From Prorocentrum cordatum (Eukaryota; Sar; Dinophyceae; Prorocentrales; Prorocentraceae), in contig CAUYUJ010014323.1 in NCBI GenBank assembly GCA_963575745.1, positions 203,393-267,392 of the forward strand: a stretch of 64,000 nucleotides of DNA. Reading direction: 5' to 3'. Positions 9,409 to 21,177 of the stretch are shown here, piece after piece. The notes under the pieces are model-generated. The model was not told the DNA's origin. It worked only from the letters and a program-made list of their open reading frames with translations, and made no database searches. The position numbers and the translations under genes are program-made. Each line of letters starts with the position of its first letter. The first letter of the stretch is position 1.

Positions 9409-10805
9409 ATGGAGGGGGGCGAGGAATCGCGCGGGGCCCCCGAGGAATGCCCGCCAGGAGGGCGCGAGGGGCCAAGGAGGAGGGCGCGGGAAAGGAACGG
9501 GAATCCGAAATGAAAAGCAGCTCGCCCACCTGTTCCGCGAGCTCGGGCGCCGTCCATCACCGTCTGGAAGTTGCGCGGCGCAGGCGCGGCGGGGCCAGGC
9601 CCGCGCCGCGAGGGTAGGGGCCGAGGGAGCGGAGGGGGCAGCGGGCCGGGCGATCAACTGGAGAACGGGGGGAAGGAGGGCGAAGGGCGGAAAGTGGGCG
9701 AAGGGAGGCCCCGCCCGCCTGGGAGCACCCTCGCGCCATGGCTGCCGAGACGCCGCGCGGTTCGGGCGATTTTGGCTCGAACCAAATCTCCCGAGCCACG
9801 CGATCGCTGCGGCCTCTTTCCTTCTTCCCGGGCCGGAGGGTCGAGGCGAGGTGGGCGGGGGCGCAGCGAGCGCTCTCGGGGGGGCCTGGGCGCGGGCGCG
9901 CGGCGTGGCGCGAGCCTCGAGCCCGCGCGGCGCGCGGCGCGCGCGGCGCCCGGGCTCGCGTCGCCCCAGCCGTTGGTTTCTGACGCGGCCTTCCAGCGCC
10001 GCAGGTCGATCGTTCAACTTTGAACGCCCGCGCCGCTGGCGGCGTTCAAGCTGGGCGGGGAAATGACCGCATCGAACGGGGAGGGGCGAGGGGGGGCAAA
10101 ACAAGGAAAGCGGAAGCCAGGGAGGGTGCTCTCGAGGGCTGGCGGGAAGAGGAGCACGATGGACGACGCGCGCAGACGCGCGCATCGGCTCTCCGCGCCG
10201 CGGGCGAGCGAACGAGCGCGCCGCCGCTGCGCCGCAGGTCGTCGGCACCTGTAGGGCCTGAATTCCCACATCCGTGGAACATTATTTACGGTGGGGGTTG
10301 CGCGCGGCGGCGGTGGCGAAGGCGGTGCACGCGGCGGTGGCGGTGGCGGTCGCGGTGGCTCCCATATGAATACGTCCCGCATCTCACGGACGCTCTCGCG
10401 CGCGGGGCATTCGCGCGCTAATGAGATTGCGCATGATTAAAATATGGATTCCTTTGGCGGTGGAAGTTGCGCGCGGCGGCGGTGGCGGCGACGCGCGCGG
10501 CGGCGGTCGCGGCTGTTGCGGCGGCAAGCGCAAATTCTAAGGGGGGAATTCGCGCATTGGTTCCTTGCGGGATTTGCGCATGTATTCCTTTTGCGGTGGG
10601 TTTGTGCGTGGTGGTGGTGGTGCACGTGGTGGTGGTGGTGGTGGTGGTGGCAGTGGTCGTGGTCGTCGTGGTGATGGTGGTGGCGTGTATACGTAGTGCG
10701 CGTTTGTGTCTGTGCGCGTGCGCGCGCGTCTGCGCGCGCGCAGGTGCGCGCGGTGTCTGCGGGAGGGTGTGTGTGGGGGGGGGGGGGGGGCATGCTGCTT
10801 GCTTT
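9407..10805. other. GC-rich non-coding region with GGC/GGT repeats
   Basis: Very GC-rich, open in several frames at once, with no recognisable protein. From about 10290 to 10640 a segment recurs three times: GGTGGnnGTTGCGCGCGGCGGCGGTGG followed by an AT-richer stretch containing cgcgc and attcctttggcgg-like sequence. A GGTGGT tract (10610-10680), a GCGCGTG tract (10700-10750) and a G run near 10778 follow. Confidence 0.6.
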
Positions 10806-10809
10806 AAAG

Positions 10810-11640
10810 GGGCCATTTCAGTCTCCAAGCCAGCATGGCGACCTCTATTTTGAAAACGTTGAAAAACGCACGTTCCCTTCAAAAACCAATCGGCCACCGT
10901 TGCAAGGGCACTGCAGCTTCCAGGCCAACATGGCAGCTTCTCTATTTTGCAAAACTGGAAAAACGTATGGTAACTTCAAACGCAAATCGGTGACCGCTAA
11001 GGGATCACTTTAGTTTCCAGGCAAGCATGACAATTTCATTATGTTGAAATCAATGGCGAAACGCATGGTAACTTCAAAACCAATGGGTCACGGGCAAGGG
11101 GGCACTTTAGTTTCCAGGCCAACAAGGAGACCGTTCGATTGTGGATACTACAGGATCACCAAGCGAGCGCGGACGCGCGCGCGAGAGTGACCATGGCCAC
11201 CCGCGCGCGCGGCTGGCGACGCACACGCGCGCGTGTCACCCGAACTCCGTCTGATCACGGTTGAAAACCCACTTTAGTTCCCGGGCCAATATGGCTTTCT
11301 CCATATGCTTACAAGATTGGAGAACGCATGTTAACTTCAGAATCAAGTCGGTCACCGCTAAGGGATCACTTTAGTTTCCGAGCCAAGATGGCGAGTTGTC
11401 TATCATGGACACTACAGAATCATCAAGCGAGCGCAGACGCGCGCGCGCGGGTGCCCAGGGCCACCCGCGCGCATTGGATGACACACGCGCCCCCGCGTGT
11501 CACCCGAACTTCGCGTGATCACTGGTGCAGGCAGACTTGAGTTTCCAAGCCAACATGGCGACTTTGCTATTGATCCACGATGCGAAGTTTCCCAGCACTC
11601 GCTGTGTTGGCTTAAAAACTAAAGTGGGTCCTCCACGGTG
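10810..11640. repeat. ~96-bp repeat family carrying a spliced-leader-like core
   Basis: Seven copies of a unit with 'cactttagtttccaggcc' plus 'aacatggcgac', then a CTATTTTG-like block, a 'ggtaacttcaa' block and a 'ggtcaccgctaaggg' block. Cores start near 10825, 10919, 11018, 11114, 11281, 11377 and 11545. Spacing is about 96 bp, or about 168 bp where an extra CGCGCG-rich ~70-bp block is inserted. On the minus strand the core reads GCCATnTTGGCTTGG. Confidence 0.8.
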
Positions 11641-12134
11641 AGCACGCGGATTTCGGGTGACGCGCGCGCGCGTCGCCCGCCGACGCGCGGCGCGCGCGCT
11701 CGCAGAAAATCGTCGCAACAAAAAAACAAACAAGGCATTCAGCAAACAAACAAGGCAGTTAACATAACCATCAAGACGACGCGCGCAAAAACAGCCATGC
11801 GCGGCAGCCCCCGGGCGCAAATGCAAAGTCGAAGGACGCTTTCCCACGAGACCTGCGCGGCGCGCAACGACCGCAAAGCGAGTCGAACAACTTCCAGAAG
11901 GCCCTGCGCGGCAAAAACAAGCACGGGAAGCGACCCTCGCGCGAAAGACGCGCGCGTTGACGCGCGCGACACATGTCCCCCGACTTCGACCGCGCAAGGG
12001 GGAACGGGCTGAACGCGCAAGCAACGCTCTGCACGATGCGCTGGCTACAAGGGCGAGCAAAATCAGGCCGCAAGGATACCTCGCTGTTTTTTTGGCTTGC
12101 ATCTATACCTCGTAGATGTAGACTCCAAAAACAG
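11641..12134. other. intergenic, nothing recognised
   Basis: Contains CGCGCG-rich patches and a short CAAACAAACAAGGCA duplication near 11718-11760. Frames are open on both strands because of the composition, but no domain or motif is visible. Confidence 0.4.
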
Positions 12135-13934
12135 CTACGCACCAGGCCCATAAGTGCACGTTGCTGGCCTCGCCCAGGCCGCGCAGCGGGCGGCAACCGC
12201 AAGCGCTAGAGGCGGCCGCCGGCGCCGGGTCGAGGGCCGGCCTTCCATGTCGGATCCGCCCCCCCGTCGGGCGCAGCCGACCGAGCTGGTCGCCCAGAAC
12301 AGCCCGATCGGCGTCGGCGAATTCGCGCGGTACGAGGCGGCGCCTGCGCCGAGAGCAGCCGGGCGCATCAGCGGACGCGGAGTGCCAGACCGCCTTGCCT
12401 CGCCACCTGCGCCAGCTGCGCTGGCGCGGGCGTCTGGCCCGCACGTCCCCCCATCTGGCGCGACGGGGCAGGCCGTCGGCCAGGGTGCGGAAGGCGTGGA
12501 AGGCATAAGTAAAACATTTGGCATGGGCGCTGGCGCTCCTCGGCCGCCGGCGGAATTCGCGCCGACGCCGCCGGGCCCGCGCCCGCGCGCGGAGCGCGGC
12601 CTAGCCGAGCGCCCCTCGGCGCGAACGGCTGGCCCGCGCGCTGCCGGATGACGGCGGAGGCCTTGCCTAGGGGAACGACTTGGGAGCGCGGGCGGCGGCG
12701 CGGTGGGCGCGGGCCCAGCGGGCCAGCTTATCCCGCCGGGCGGTGGCCCTCCGTTGCGCCGGCGCTGGGCCCCAGATGTTCTGCCTCGCGCGCGTGGGCG
12801 CGGCAACTGCCCTGGCGGCGGCCGCCGCGCATCTGCGCGGGGCGCCCGGGTGCCAGGGGCCGACGCCTGCGAGGACGTAGGCCGGGGTCCAGTTGGCGCC
12901 GGCGAGGCCGATGGCGACGCGCAGCTGCGCAACGAAGGAAGCTTCCGGGGCGGCTGAAGGCAAGATACAACGTGGCGGGCATGGAACTGCCGACGCAACG
13001 CAAGCGCCCCAGGCGGCTGCCCTGTTCCCCGGAGAGGCACGGCGCGCGCGCAGCGTGACGGCGCGAGACAGGATCTTGGCGGGGGCCTTCTCTCAAGCGT
13101 CGTCGATGAGGGCGCGGGCCTGCGGCCCCGGCGGGCGCCCGCCTGGCGGGGCGGCAGGCCCGCCCCCCCCAGCGGCAATTGCTGCGCCTGGATAGGGCGA
13201 CAGGGCGAGGCGCCCATCGCGTGCCCTGCGCCGGGGCAGCCCCGGGCACTGCGGCTGTCTTGAAGGACCTTGATGCGCCGCTCCCAGGATCTAGCCGCTG
13301 CCCTGAGGCCTAAGCCCAATTCAAATATAAACCTGGTGAGCGCAGCTGAGAGCGCCCAAACCGCCGGGACCCCGCTGGGGGCGTTGTGGGCATGGAGCTG
13401 GGCGGCCGCTAAGACCTGGTCGGGGCCCCCCGGCTGGCTCGATGGCTCCGGGCCGCGGCGCGCGCGCGGGGCCACGAGCAGGCCCGCGGCGAAGGATGCC
13501 AAGGGCAGCGTGATGGTGGCGCGCAGGGTCTGCTCAGCAGGGTCGAGCAACGCTGCGAGGTCGCCAACATATATAGGGCGCTGGTTCGCCGCGGCGTCCG
13601 CCATGGCGGCGACTACTGGGTCGTGGGCCATGCGCCATAGTAGTGGCGACCCTCTCGGGCCCTTTGCACGGCCCTCTAATGGTCTGGACGTGCCCGCGGG
13701 CGACCAGAGAGAGCAGGGCGCGTTGCGGCCAGGCTGGCAGCCTCCAGTATCGGAGCAGGTCAGCTAGCCATGATCGTGATTACCTTTTCAATTATCCCGG
13801 CAAAGCAACCTAACAGCGATGTGTAGGAGCATATCTGGAAGCATTCCCCTTAAGATTCAGATGAGAATCCAGTTGTCGAATTCTGCTGTTCTCGCAGTCG
13901 TAGTCGCATTCGCGATGACAGTCGCAGTGGCCCA

Positions 13935-14575
13935 TCAGCCTCAGCCTCAGCCTCAGCCTCAGCCTCAGCCTCGGCCTCAGCCTCAGCCTCAGCCTCAGCC
14001 TCAGCCTCAGCCTCAGCCTCAGCCTCAGCCTCAGCCTCAGCCTCAGCCTCAGCCTGCCTCAGCCTCAGCCTCAGCCTCTGCCTCAGCCTCAGCCTCAGCC
14101 TCAGCCTCAGCCTCAGCCTCAGCCTGCCTCAGCCTCAGCCTCAGCCTCAGCCAGCCTCAGCCTCAGCCTGCCTCAGCCTCAGCCTCAGCCTCAGCCTCAG
14201 CCTCAGCCTGCCTCAGCCTCAGCCTCAGCCTGCCTCAGCCTCAGCCTCAGCCTCAGCCTCAGCCTCAGCCTCAGCCTCAGCCTCAGCCTCAGCCTCAGCC
14301 TGCTTCAGCCTCAGCCTCAGTCTGCCTTCAGTCTCGGCCTCAGCCTCAGCCTGCCTCAGCCTCAGCCTGCATCAGCCTCAGCCTCAGCCTGCCTCAGCAT
14401 CAGCCTGCCTCAGCCTCAGCCTCAGCCTGCCTCAGCCTCAGCCTCAGCCTGCATCAGCCTCAGCCTCAGTCTGCCTTCAGCCTCGGCCTCAGCCTCAGCC
14501 TCAGCCTCAGCCTGCCGCAGCCTCAGCCTGCCTCAGCCTCAGCCTGCCTCAGCCTCAGCATCAGCCTGGCTCAGC
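13935..14575. repeat. CAGCCT hexamer array
   Basis: About 640 bases of (cagcct)n with CTGCCTCAGC variants, on the plus strand. The (QP)n, (SASA)n and (LSLS)n readings are repeat translations. It lies between the fingers and palm remnants of the decayed LINE, so it expanded in or was inserted into that copy. Confidence 0.95.
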
Positions 14576-14930
14576 ATTCAAAGTGTGGCCAGGGAATGAA
14601 ATTCTGGGAAAACTCGAAAACCACGAAGTGGTTTACAGTTGGCTCTGGGCATTCAAAATCATGCCCAGGAATGGAGTTCTGGGAACTCGAAGACCACGAA
14701 GTGGCCTACACTTGGCTCCGGGCATTCAAAATCATGCCCATGAATGGAGTTCTGGGAACTCGAAGACCACGAAATGGCATACAGTTGGCTCCGGGCATTC
14801 AAAATGTGGCCCGGGAATGGAGTTCTGGGAACTCGAAGACCACGAAATGGCTTACAGTTGGCTCCGGGCATTCAAAATATGGCCCGGGAATGGAGTTCGG
14901 GGACCTAAGACTACGAAGTGTGCGACTGTT
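14576..14930. repeat. ~73-bp tandem repeat, about five copies
   Basis: Unit: 'attcaaaatcatgcccagga' followed by atggagttctgggaactcgaagaccacgaa and a gtggcttacagttggctccgggc tail. Copies start near 14576, 14650, 14726, 14797 and 14868. Less diverged than the surrounding LINE. Confidence 0.9.
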
Positions 14931-17900
14931 TGCTTACAACGAGCCCGGCCCTCGCCTGTCCGGCTCCCGCCCAGACCCCCCTGGGGAGTCATCAGATGCT
15001 CTCTTTTGACAACATTAGAAACCTATCAGTCTTCGCTGTTAAGTAAAAATCCCCCTTTGGTCGGCGCATGGAACCGCCGTGGCGGGCGCGGCCCCCGCGG
15101 GCACCAGAGCAGAGGCGACGTTGCGGTTGACTGCGTCCGCGCGCCTGCCAAGGAAGTGGGCGCGGGTTGGTCCGGGGGGGCGCTCTGCCCCTGCCGCGCC
15201 GCCTAGGTGCGCCGCCGCCGCTCGGGCGTTGGGGCCGCACTGGCCGCCGCGCTTTGCGGCTTGGTCCGAGGGCGACCGCGGTTCCACGAGCGGCCCTGGC
15301 AGGTCTGCCAGCGACGCTCCAAATGAGCGCCTCATGCCAGTGGGCAGTTGCAGAGGGCGCAGGTCGCAGGTCGCTCTGCGTTGGGCTGGCCCAGCCGATG
15401 GGCCCAGACGAGCAGGTCCACCGATGGGCCCGCGAGCAGGCCCAGACGAGCGGGTGCACCGATGGGCCCAGCGCAGAAGTCAATAACGCCGCGCCTGCGT
15501 CGGCCACGCGTCAGGTGTTGGCGAGGAGGCAGGCCGCGAAGAGGGCGCCAATGTGGTAGACCTCGTCGGGCCCCGCGCCCAGGCCCGGGGCGCCCCCGCC
15601 AGGGGCTGGCGTCGGCGCGGCGAGCCTCCCCCGTGCAGGGCGGGGTCTGGTTGGCAGATGCGCGCCCCTGCCTCTGGCGAAGTAGACGTCCAATAGCCGG
15701 CGCGCGCATTCCGGCGGGGGAGGCGCTGTCTGCTAGATGCCAGCCTGGCTCCCCCACAATGCCCCGTCGATCTCTGCGGCCCTCTTGCCCATCCAGATGC
15801 CCCTGTCGTCTCGCGCCCCCCTCAGTGAATCGATTGTCGCGTGCCGCTAGCGGCGCGCGCTCCACCCCGGCGCCCCGTTGCCGCGGGGAGAGTTGGGCTG
15901 CGCGCCGTTAGTCCAGATCCTGATCGGCCTTCCAACGGAGCGCCCGCAGGGCCACTTTGTCTGGGCCGAAGTCGAGGCCGCCCCAGCCAATTGGTTCATC
16001 CCGGCAGCATAGGCGCCAACGGGTCTCTGCGTATCGCTGGTCCTTCGCGCGTGTCTCAGCACCTGGCCTGGGCCCTTCGCCCAAGCGCGCGCCCCATCTC
16101 CGCCGCCGAGCTCGCGGCGCGCCGGGGAGGGCGCGTCGCCCGAAGTGGATGCGATGTTCAAGTTGCGGGGGGGCCGCGTCCGCCATGGGGCGTTGGTCTT
16201 GCGGGGTGACCCGTTCGCTTGGGAACTCGGCTGCGGCTTCTTCAGCCGGGCGCGCCCCCGGGAGCTGCCTGGGGGCGCCGGCGCAAGCCCTGTCTGAAGG
16301 TCGCGGCGGGCCCGAGAGGTCGTCCCGCGGAATTTGAAGGAAGCGCTCTGGGTTATCATAGGCTCGCCGAAATTCGGCGCGCGCCTCGCACGGGGGAGCT
16401 ACGCGCGCCCGCGGGGCGAGCGCGCCCCGCCTCCGGGCGGGCGGCCGCGCGGCGGGGTCGGCGTAGAAGAGAGCGCGGCCAGAGGGCGATGTATTCCAAG
16501 CCTTCCGCGCGCTGTAAAACCCTGCAGAGGCCGCGGGGCGCGCGACTGCATCGATCTGGGATTCTCCTTCCCGCCCCAGCCTCGTCGGGCCATCGGCGGC
16601 GGCGGCGCGCTCAGCTCGCCTGGCAAGGGGCGCGATCCAGGTGGCCACCTCGTCTATTTCGCCTTTTTCGCGGCGCGTCCCATTGCAGGTTGACGCCCCC
16701 TTCCCAGAAGGCATTGGCTTCGCCCGCCAGCGAGGGCGCCTGTTCTAGTGCGTTCAGAGTTGCTGCCTGCAGGCCTGGGAGGAGACGGAGACGAACCGAT
16801 GCGCGGTTCTGCATCTCTTAGCTAGGACGCCGATTGCGTTGCCAGGGGCTAAAGTCTGCGAGGAGTGGAGCTCATAGTCATCGGGCATTAGGATGGCGGC
16901 CCCTCCGGCCCAGCCCCCAGATGGGCCTTGGTAAGCTAGCGCGGAGACGAGCCGCCGTGCTGGGAACATGGCGGCCCAGACTTGGGAATCATGTTCGGAC
17001 CAATGCGTCTCTTGCAGCATGGGCGCGCGCCCGCAGCAGTTGCCTGCGCGATGTTGGGCAGCTTGACTTGGTTCCTGTGTGCCAGTGTGCTTCGGAGGTT
17101 TCTCACGTTCCGAGTGAGGAGGCGCGGGGGCGCAAAGCGCCTTACGCGCGTTACGGGTTGAGCGAGTCGCTCTAAGGCGACACCGTTGCAAAGGTCGCCC
17201 CAGGTCCGGCGCGGGGGGGGGAGGGGGGCCGTGAACCCAGAAGGCCCTGGGTAACGAACGGCGGTTAGATCGGCTTTCCGGGGCGCGGCTCCGAGTGCGT
17301 CCCGAGCGCAGCTCCAAGCGTGGGAGCGGCTCGCAACTATGCGTGCGTCTAGCGGGGGCGAGCCGAGCGCTCGATGAAGGGATCGACCCTATGGCGTGGG
17401 TTATTCCCTGTTCTGCGCCGCCTCTGGGGGCAGAAACCCGTCGGAGGCCAGCTGGGCAGTGACGTCCGCTCGGAAAGGGGACCGCACCAAAGGGATGAAA
17501 GGGCATGTCCCCCTGATTGCCGTGCGCATGCGGTCGAAGATCTGCGTGATCTCCATCGGGTCTGGGTAGGCAGGTCTGGGCACGTTTTGGCCCCCACCCC
17601 AGGCGCGCATTAGTGGCACCAGTCTCTGGTGGAGACATAGCGGGTCGAAGTGTGTGTGTGTGTGTGTGCCAACACCGCCGTGCAGCGCCCTGCCCTCGAG
17701 GCCTGGGCCTGCTAGGTATTGGCCAATTCCGCTGGCTCTGGCACGCTGATGAGGAGATGGAGAGCGTAGTCCGTGTGGGTGCTCGTTGGCCATCAGCCAC
17801 CTTCCCCAGGTTGCGACCGCCTGCTCGCACTGCGCCGACTCGCGCTGGCGTCCCGCGTGGACTAGGATCAGGCCTTGGCGGGCGCCTGGCCACTGCGTGT

Positions 17901-17988
17901 CTGTTCCCGTGGCGCTCAGGATTTGGAGGACCCGGCTTATCACTTCCTCCAGGGTCATGAAGAAACATATGTGTTCGCTGTTTTCGTG

Positions 17989-18420
17989 CTATAGGAGGTA
18001 GGGTAGTCCAACTTGGTAGCTGCTGGGTAGTATTCCGTCAGGGCCACCTCTGGATCTTGTCCGGGTGGGATGATTCCGTCGTGCCCGAGCGCCCACCTGG
18101 GTTCCCATGGCGGGGGGAGGGCGAATGAAGCTCATCCTGTCGTTGGCTGCTGGGGGTCCAAACGTGGCCATCCAAGTCCTGGCTCTGGGGCTAGCGACCC
18201 ATGCGGCGGCGTTTTGCAGACAACGTTGTCCAGGAAACCACCCAGGGTCTCCAGCATGGCGTCTCGGTGGATGTCCGAGCTGTGTGTCGGTCCAAGCCGC
18301 CAGGGGAATAGCGAAGAAATGCCAGGAAAATCCCACCAGCCCGCCCTGCCCGCGCAACGTGCCTGCGCGAAACAAATTGTTGCAGGGGCTTCCGCCAACG
18401 AGTAGAAGCAGGGAGTTGGA
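17989..18420. other. possible retroelement remnant
   Basis: A minus-strand frame ends in GGPDGILPSSYQVGLPYLL (stop at 17989), which resembles the GPDGIP segment of these LINE RTs, but nothing else supports it. No other feature seen. Confidence 0.25.
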
Positions 18421-18429
18421 AGGTAGACC

Positions 18430-18503
18430 GTCACACACACACACACACCTGCACACCTGCACACCTGCACACCTGCACACCTGCACACCTGCACACACGC
18501 ACA

Positions 18504-18593
<90 letters not shown>
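18430..18593. repeat. CA / GCAC microsatellite
   Basis: (CA)n, six copies of CTGCACAC, (GCAC)n from about 18490 to 18565, then (CA)n. Confidence 0.97.
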
Positions 18594-18597
<4 letters not shown>

Positions 18598-18598
18598 G

Positions 18599-18787
18599 TT
18601 GCCTCGATACGCAACACGCAACACGTAGCGTATCGATACGGAGCTCAACACGTAGGCTGAAAACGTAGGTCCGACGCGATGCCTTCGCCAAAACGTGGCC
18701 CAATACGTGGAGCCAACACGCAACGTGTTGACACGGACGTCTTGAACACGGGACGTATTGCGTTTCAAAACGGGCGTATCGAGGCAA
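18599..18787. mobile_element. 189-bp inverted-repeat element (MITE-like)
   Basis: The ends are a perfect 14-bp inverted repeat: TTGCCTCGATACGC at 18599-18612 and its complement at 18774-18787. It is flanked by direct CTAAG at 18594-18598 and 18788-18792, a candidate 5-bp target-site duplication. CA microsatellite lies on both sides, so it appears to have inserted into a CA array. The interior has repeated ACACGTA and ACGTGG words and no ORF. Structure matches a non-autonomous DNA transposon; the superfamily is unknown. Confidence 0.75.
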
Positions 18788-18790
18788 CTA

Positions 18791-18792
<2 letters not shown>

Positions 18793-18825
<33 letters not shown>

Positions 18826-18873
18826 GCACGCATGCCCGCCGCCCGCCCGCCCGCCCGCCCGCCCGCCCGCCCG

Positions 18874-18913
<40 letters not shown>

Positions 18914-19009
18914 CGCACACGCACACGCACACGCACACACACACACACTCACGCAAACACGCACGCACGCACGCACGCACTCACGCACTCACGCACACCA
19001 CACACACAC

Positions 19010-19050
<41 letters not shown>

Positions 19051-19132
19051 CGCACACACACGCACACACGCACACGCACACGTACACGCACACGCACCCA
19101 CACGCACACACACGCACACAAACGCACACACA
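18793..19132. repeat. CA / GCCC / GCAC microsatellite
   Basis: (CA)n, (GCCC)n at about 18837-18876, then (CA)n and (GCACAC)n to 19132. His-Thr and Cys-Val ORFs over it are not genes. Confidence 0.97.
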
Positions 19133-19827
19133 ACGAACGTGCTCGTTCCTTCTTCGGAATCCAAAGACCTTGCCGGGACCCGGGACCGTCAGAACACGGC
19201 TCAGAAGGAGAAAGCCGTCCCACGGAAGATGTTTAAACCTCTTGGAGTCCACGTTGACGAAAGATAGCGCCGTCGTATGACTGGGGCCACCGGCCAGAGG
19301 GCCTCGCTTCACTGGGGCCGTCAGGCGGAGGACGAAGAGGAGGATCCGCAGAGGGCACCCAGGAACCCAGAGCCATCCTGGGCCCTTGGATGGCGTCGAC
19401 TCCAGAAACCTTCGATCCAAGCCTATGCTGACGTATCGCTGCTTCCGCCTACTTGCGCTGGTCTTCCGTCGGCTTCCGCAGGCGGACCACCTGCCGTTTT
19501 GTCGGGGATCATCTACTGACCCGGGTCGATGCACACCCGGGCCAGTCGGGCTTTGTCGGATCCAGCAAGATCCTGCAGGATCCTGCGCGCTAGCCCAGGT
19601 CAATGCACCTCTGGCTCTGCAGGATCCTGCAGGATCCGGTGCTCTGGCTGACCCCTGTTTGCATTGACCCCCGTCTCAAGGCTCCCGATTTTGCTTCGGT
19701 CGGCTTCCGCCGGCCTTCCGCCAGCTACCGCCGAAGGCGAGGATGCGCCGAAGGTGCGACCCTTGCTAGAGCGCTGGAGATCCTCCTGGCCTCGGCCAGG
19801 AGGGCGCATATACCACACCAGGGCCCA
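19133..19827. other. intergenic with GGATCCTGCAGGATCC repeats
   Basis: No gene recognised. Around 19560-19640 'aggatcctgcaggatcctg' recurs, and GGTC(A/G)ATGCAC near 19523 and 19592 is matched in inverted orientation by GCATTGACCC at 19661, suggesting a diverged palindromic repeat. Confidence 0.45.
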
Positions 19828-19832
19828 GGATG

Positions 19833-19945
19833 TCGGGCGGGTGGTAATGGGGGGGACGCCTAAATGGGAGTGTGAAGGAAGGGCTCCTTGAAGGGCTTCC
19901 TCTTCACCCCAATTCAAGGCCAACCCCCCGTTACCACCCGCCCGG
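19833..19945. mobile_element. 113-bp hairpin element with 5-bp direct flanks
   Basis: Left end tcgggcgggtggtaa and right end ttaccacccgcccgg pair at 14 of 15 positions. The pairing continues imperfectly into the interior, making a nearly full-length hairpin around ttgaag. Direct GGATG flanks it at 19828-19832 and 19946-19950, a candidate target-site duplication. No ORF. Consistent with a MITE or an introner-type element. Confidence 0.7.
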
Positions 19946-19950
19946 GGATG

Positions 19951-21177
19951 GCCCAACGGGCGGCATGGCTCCGGTGGCGGTTTTTCGATCTGGAATCGCC
20001 CAGGTGTGCTCCCCAACGGCAGCGCTCGCTGCGAAGAGGGCGGCAGCAACGCGGCATGGTGCTGCTAACTTTTGCCATCCACCCTCGAGGATCGAGACGG
20101 GAGGTACTTAGACGTGTTCGGTAAGTTGTTGACGTCTCCTAACCTTCTTGAGCCTCCTAGGGCGTCTGCAGGCCTTCAGTGACCTTCGGGGGTCAGGATC
20201 TGGGGCGGAAGCAAAGTTTCCCGCAGGGCGCTCCGAAACTGGTTGAAACGAACACCAGCGCGAGTGCGTACAAAGCGACGCGGAAAGGATGCGCTGTGAC
20301 GGGACGAGGAGGCGAATAGACTGCATGGGGCAGGGGGACAGAAGCACGCTCTCGAGCGCACACAGCCGGCATCTTCCTCATGGCCTTGCGCTCGGTATGG
20401 GCCATGGAACACTACCAACGCCCATCTTCCCTGGGTAACATCTGGCTGTCTCCTTCTGCACGTCTGTCTTCTAATGATTCGCCTCACTGTTACTGCTATT
20501 CTTATTATCATGACTATTCTTATTGCTCCCTGGGTAGTCCCTCCTCGTGTGCCCTCCCCGTCGGGTGCTCCCTGCCTTCCCTCGCTTGCCCCCTTCCCAG
20601 GGCCCCCGCCGACAGCCCCGATCCATCGACAGATCGAACAGACCAGCGGCCTGATCAGGCCTACATCGCCGAACCAGGATCTTTTCAAGTCATAGGGGGG
20701 CACCCTCAAGGAGACTTTTGCTCTGCGGGCCGTCGGGTGAACAGGAAGTAACAGCAGGCAGGCTGGGCGCGTGTGTATTCTCTAACATCAGACGTCGTGA
20801 GATTTTTCAATATGTGGTCCTTACACCTCTCGACTCCTCCCTGGGAACCAATTTTCATCCCACTGCGTTTTTTTCATCATGGTCCCAGGTCCAAAAGACA
20901 GCCCACAGTGGCAGATAAGCTGTACCTCCGCCTTGCTTTTGTTCAAGACGTCAGAGGTCTGAGTTCTGGTTTCCGCCGAACAATGGCACAACGCGTTCTT
21001 CGACGCTTGCGTGCACTCTGGCGTACTTTTCAATGCGACAGCGCAGCGCGCAGACCAAGACGACGGCCCGAGCGTTCACTTCACCTCTTCCGCGATGCCT
21101 TCTCCCCCTCCTGCTCCTTCTACTGGGCCGTGGAATGCCTGATGTCCTTACTGCACACACAACCTGGCCATGCAGCA
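19951..21177. other. intergenic, no gene recognised
   Basis: Lower GC than the flanks. ORFs of 60-180 codons on both strands show no motif. It includes the region 3' of the MFS gene. A pyrimidine-rich stretch lies near 20490-20600. Confidence 0.4.

Larger units (their letters stand above)
12135..17968 (-). pseudogene. decayed LINE retrotransposon (endonuclease and reverse transcriptase remnants)
   Basis: Read on the minus strand, pieces appear in the order expected of a non-LTR element. 17401-17958 is a leading ORF of unknown type. Near 17040-17100 one frame reads NLRSTLAHRNQVKLPNIAQA, then after a frameshift MLQETHW (about 17000-17020), the Gln-Glu-Thr-His motif of AP-type endonucleases. 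Near 15557-15580 is GPDEVYHIGA, a diverged GPDGIPYAA of the RT fingers. At 13565-13580 is YVGDLAALL, the RT catalytic box with its first Asp changed to Gly. Near 13255-13290 is RSWERRIKVLQ of the RT thumb/connection. Frames change many times and a ~1-kb repeat insertion splits the RT. It cannot be active. The family assignment rests on motif order; exact ends are unknown. Confidence 0.7.

Noticed and set aside
9764-9780. Second spliced-leader relict (gggcgattttggctcga)
   Set aside because: Only about ten consecutive bases match the leader and the 5' part does not; likely chance in this composition.
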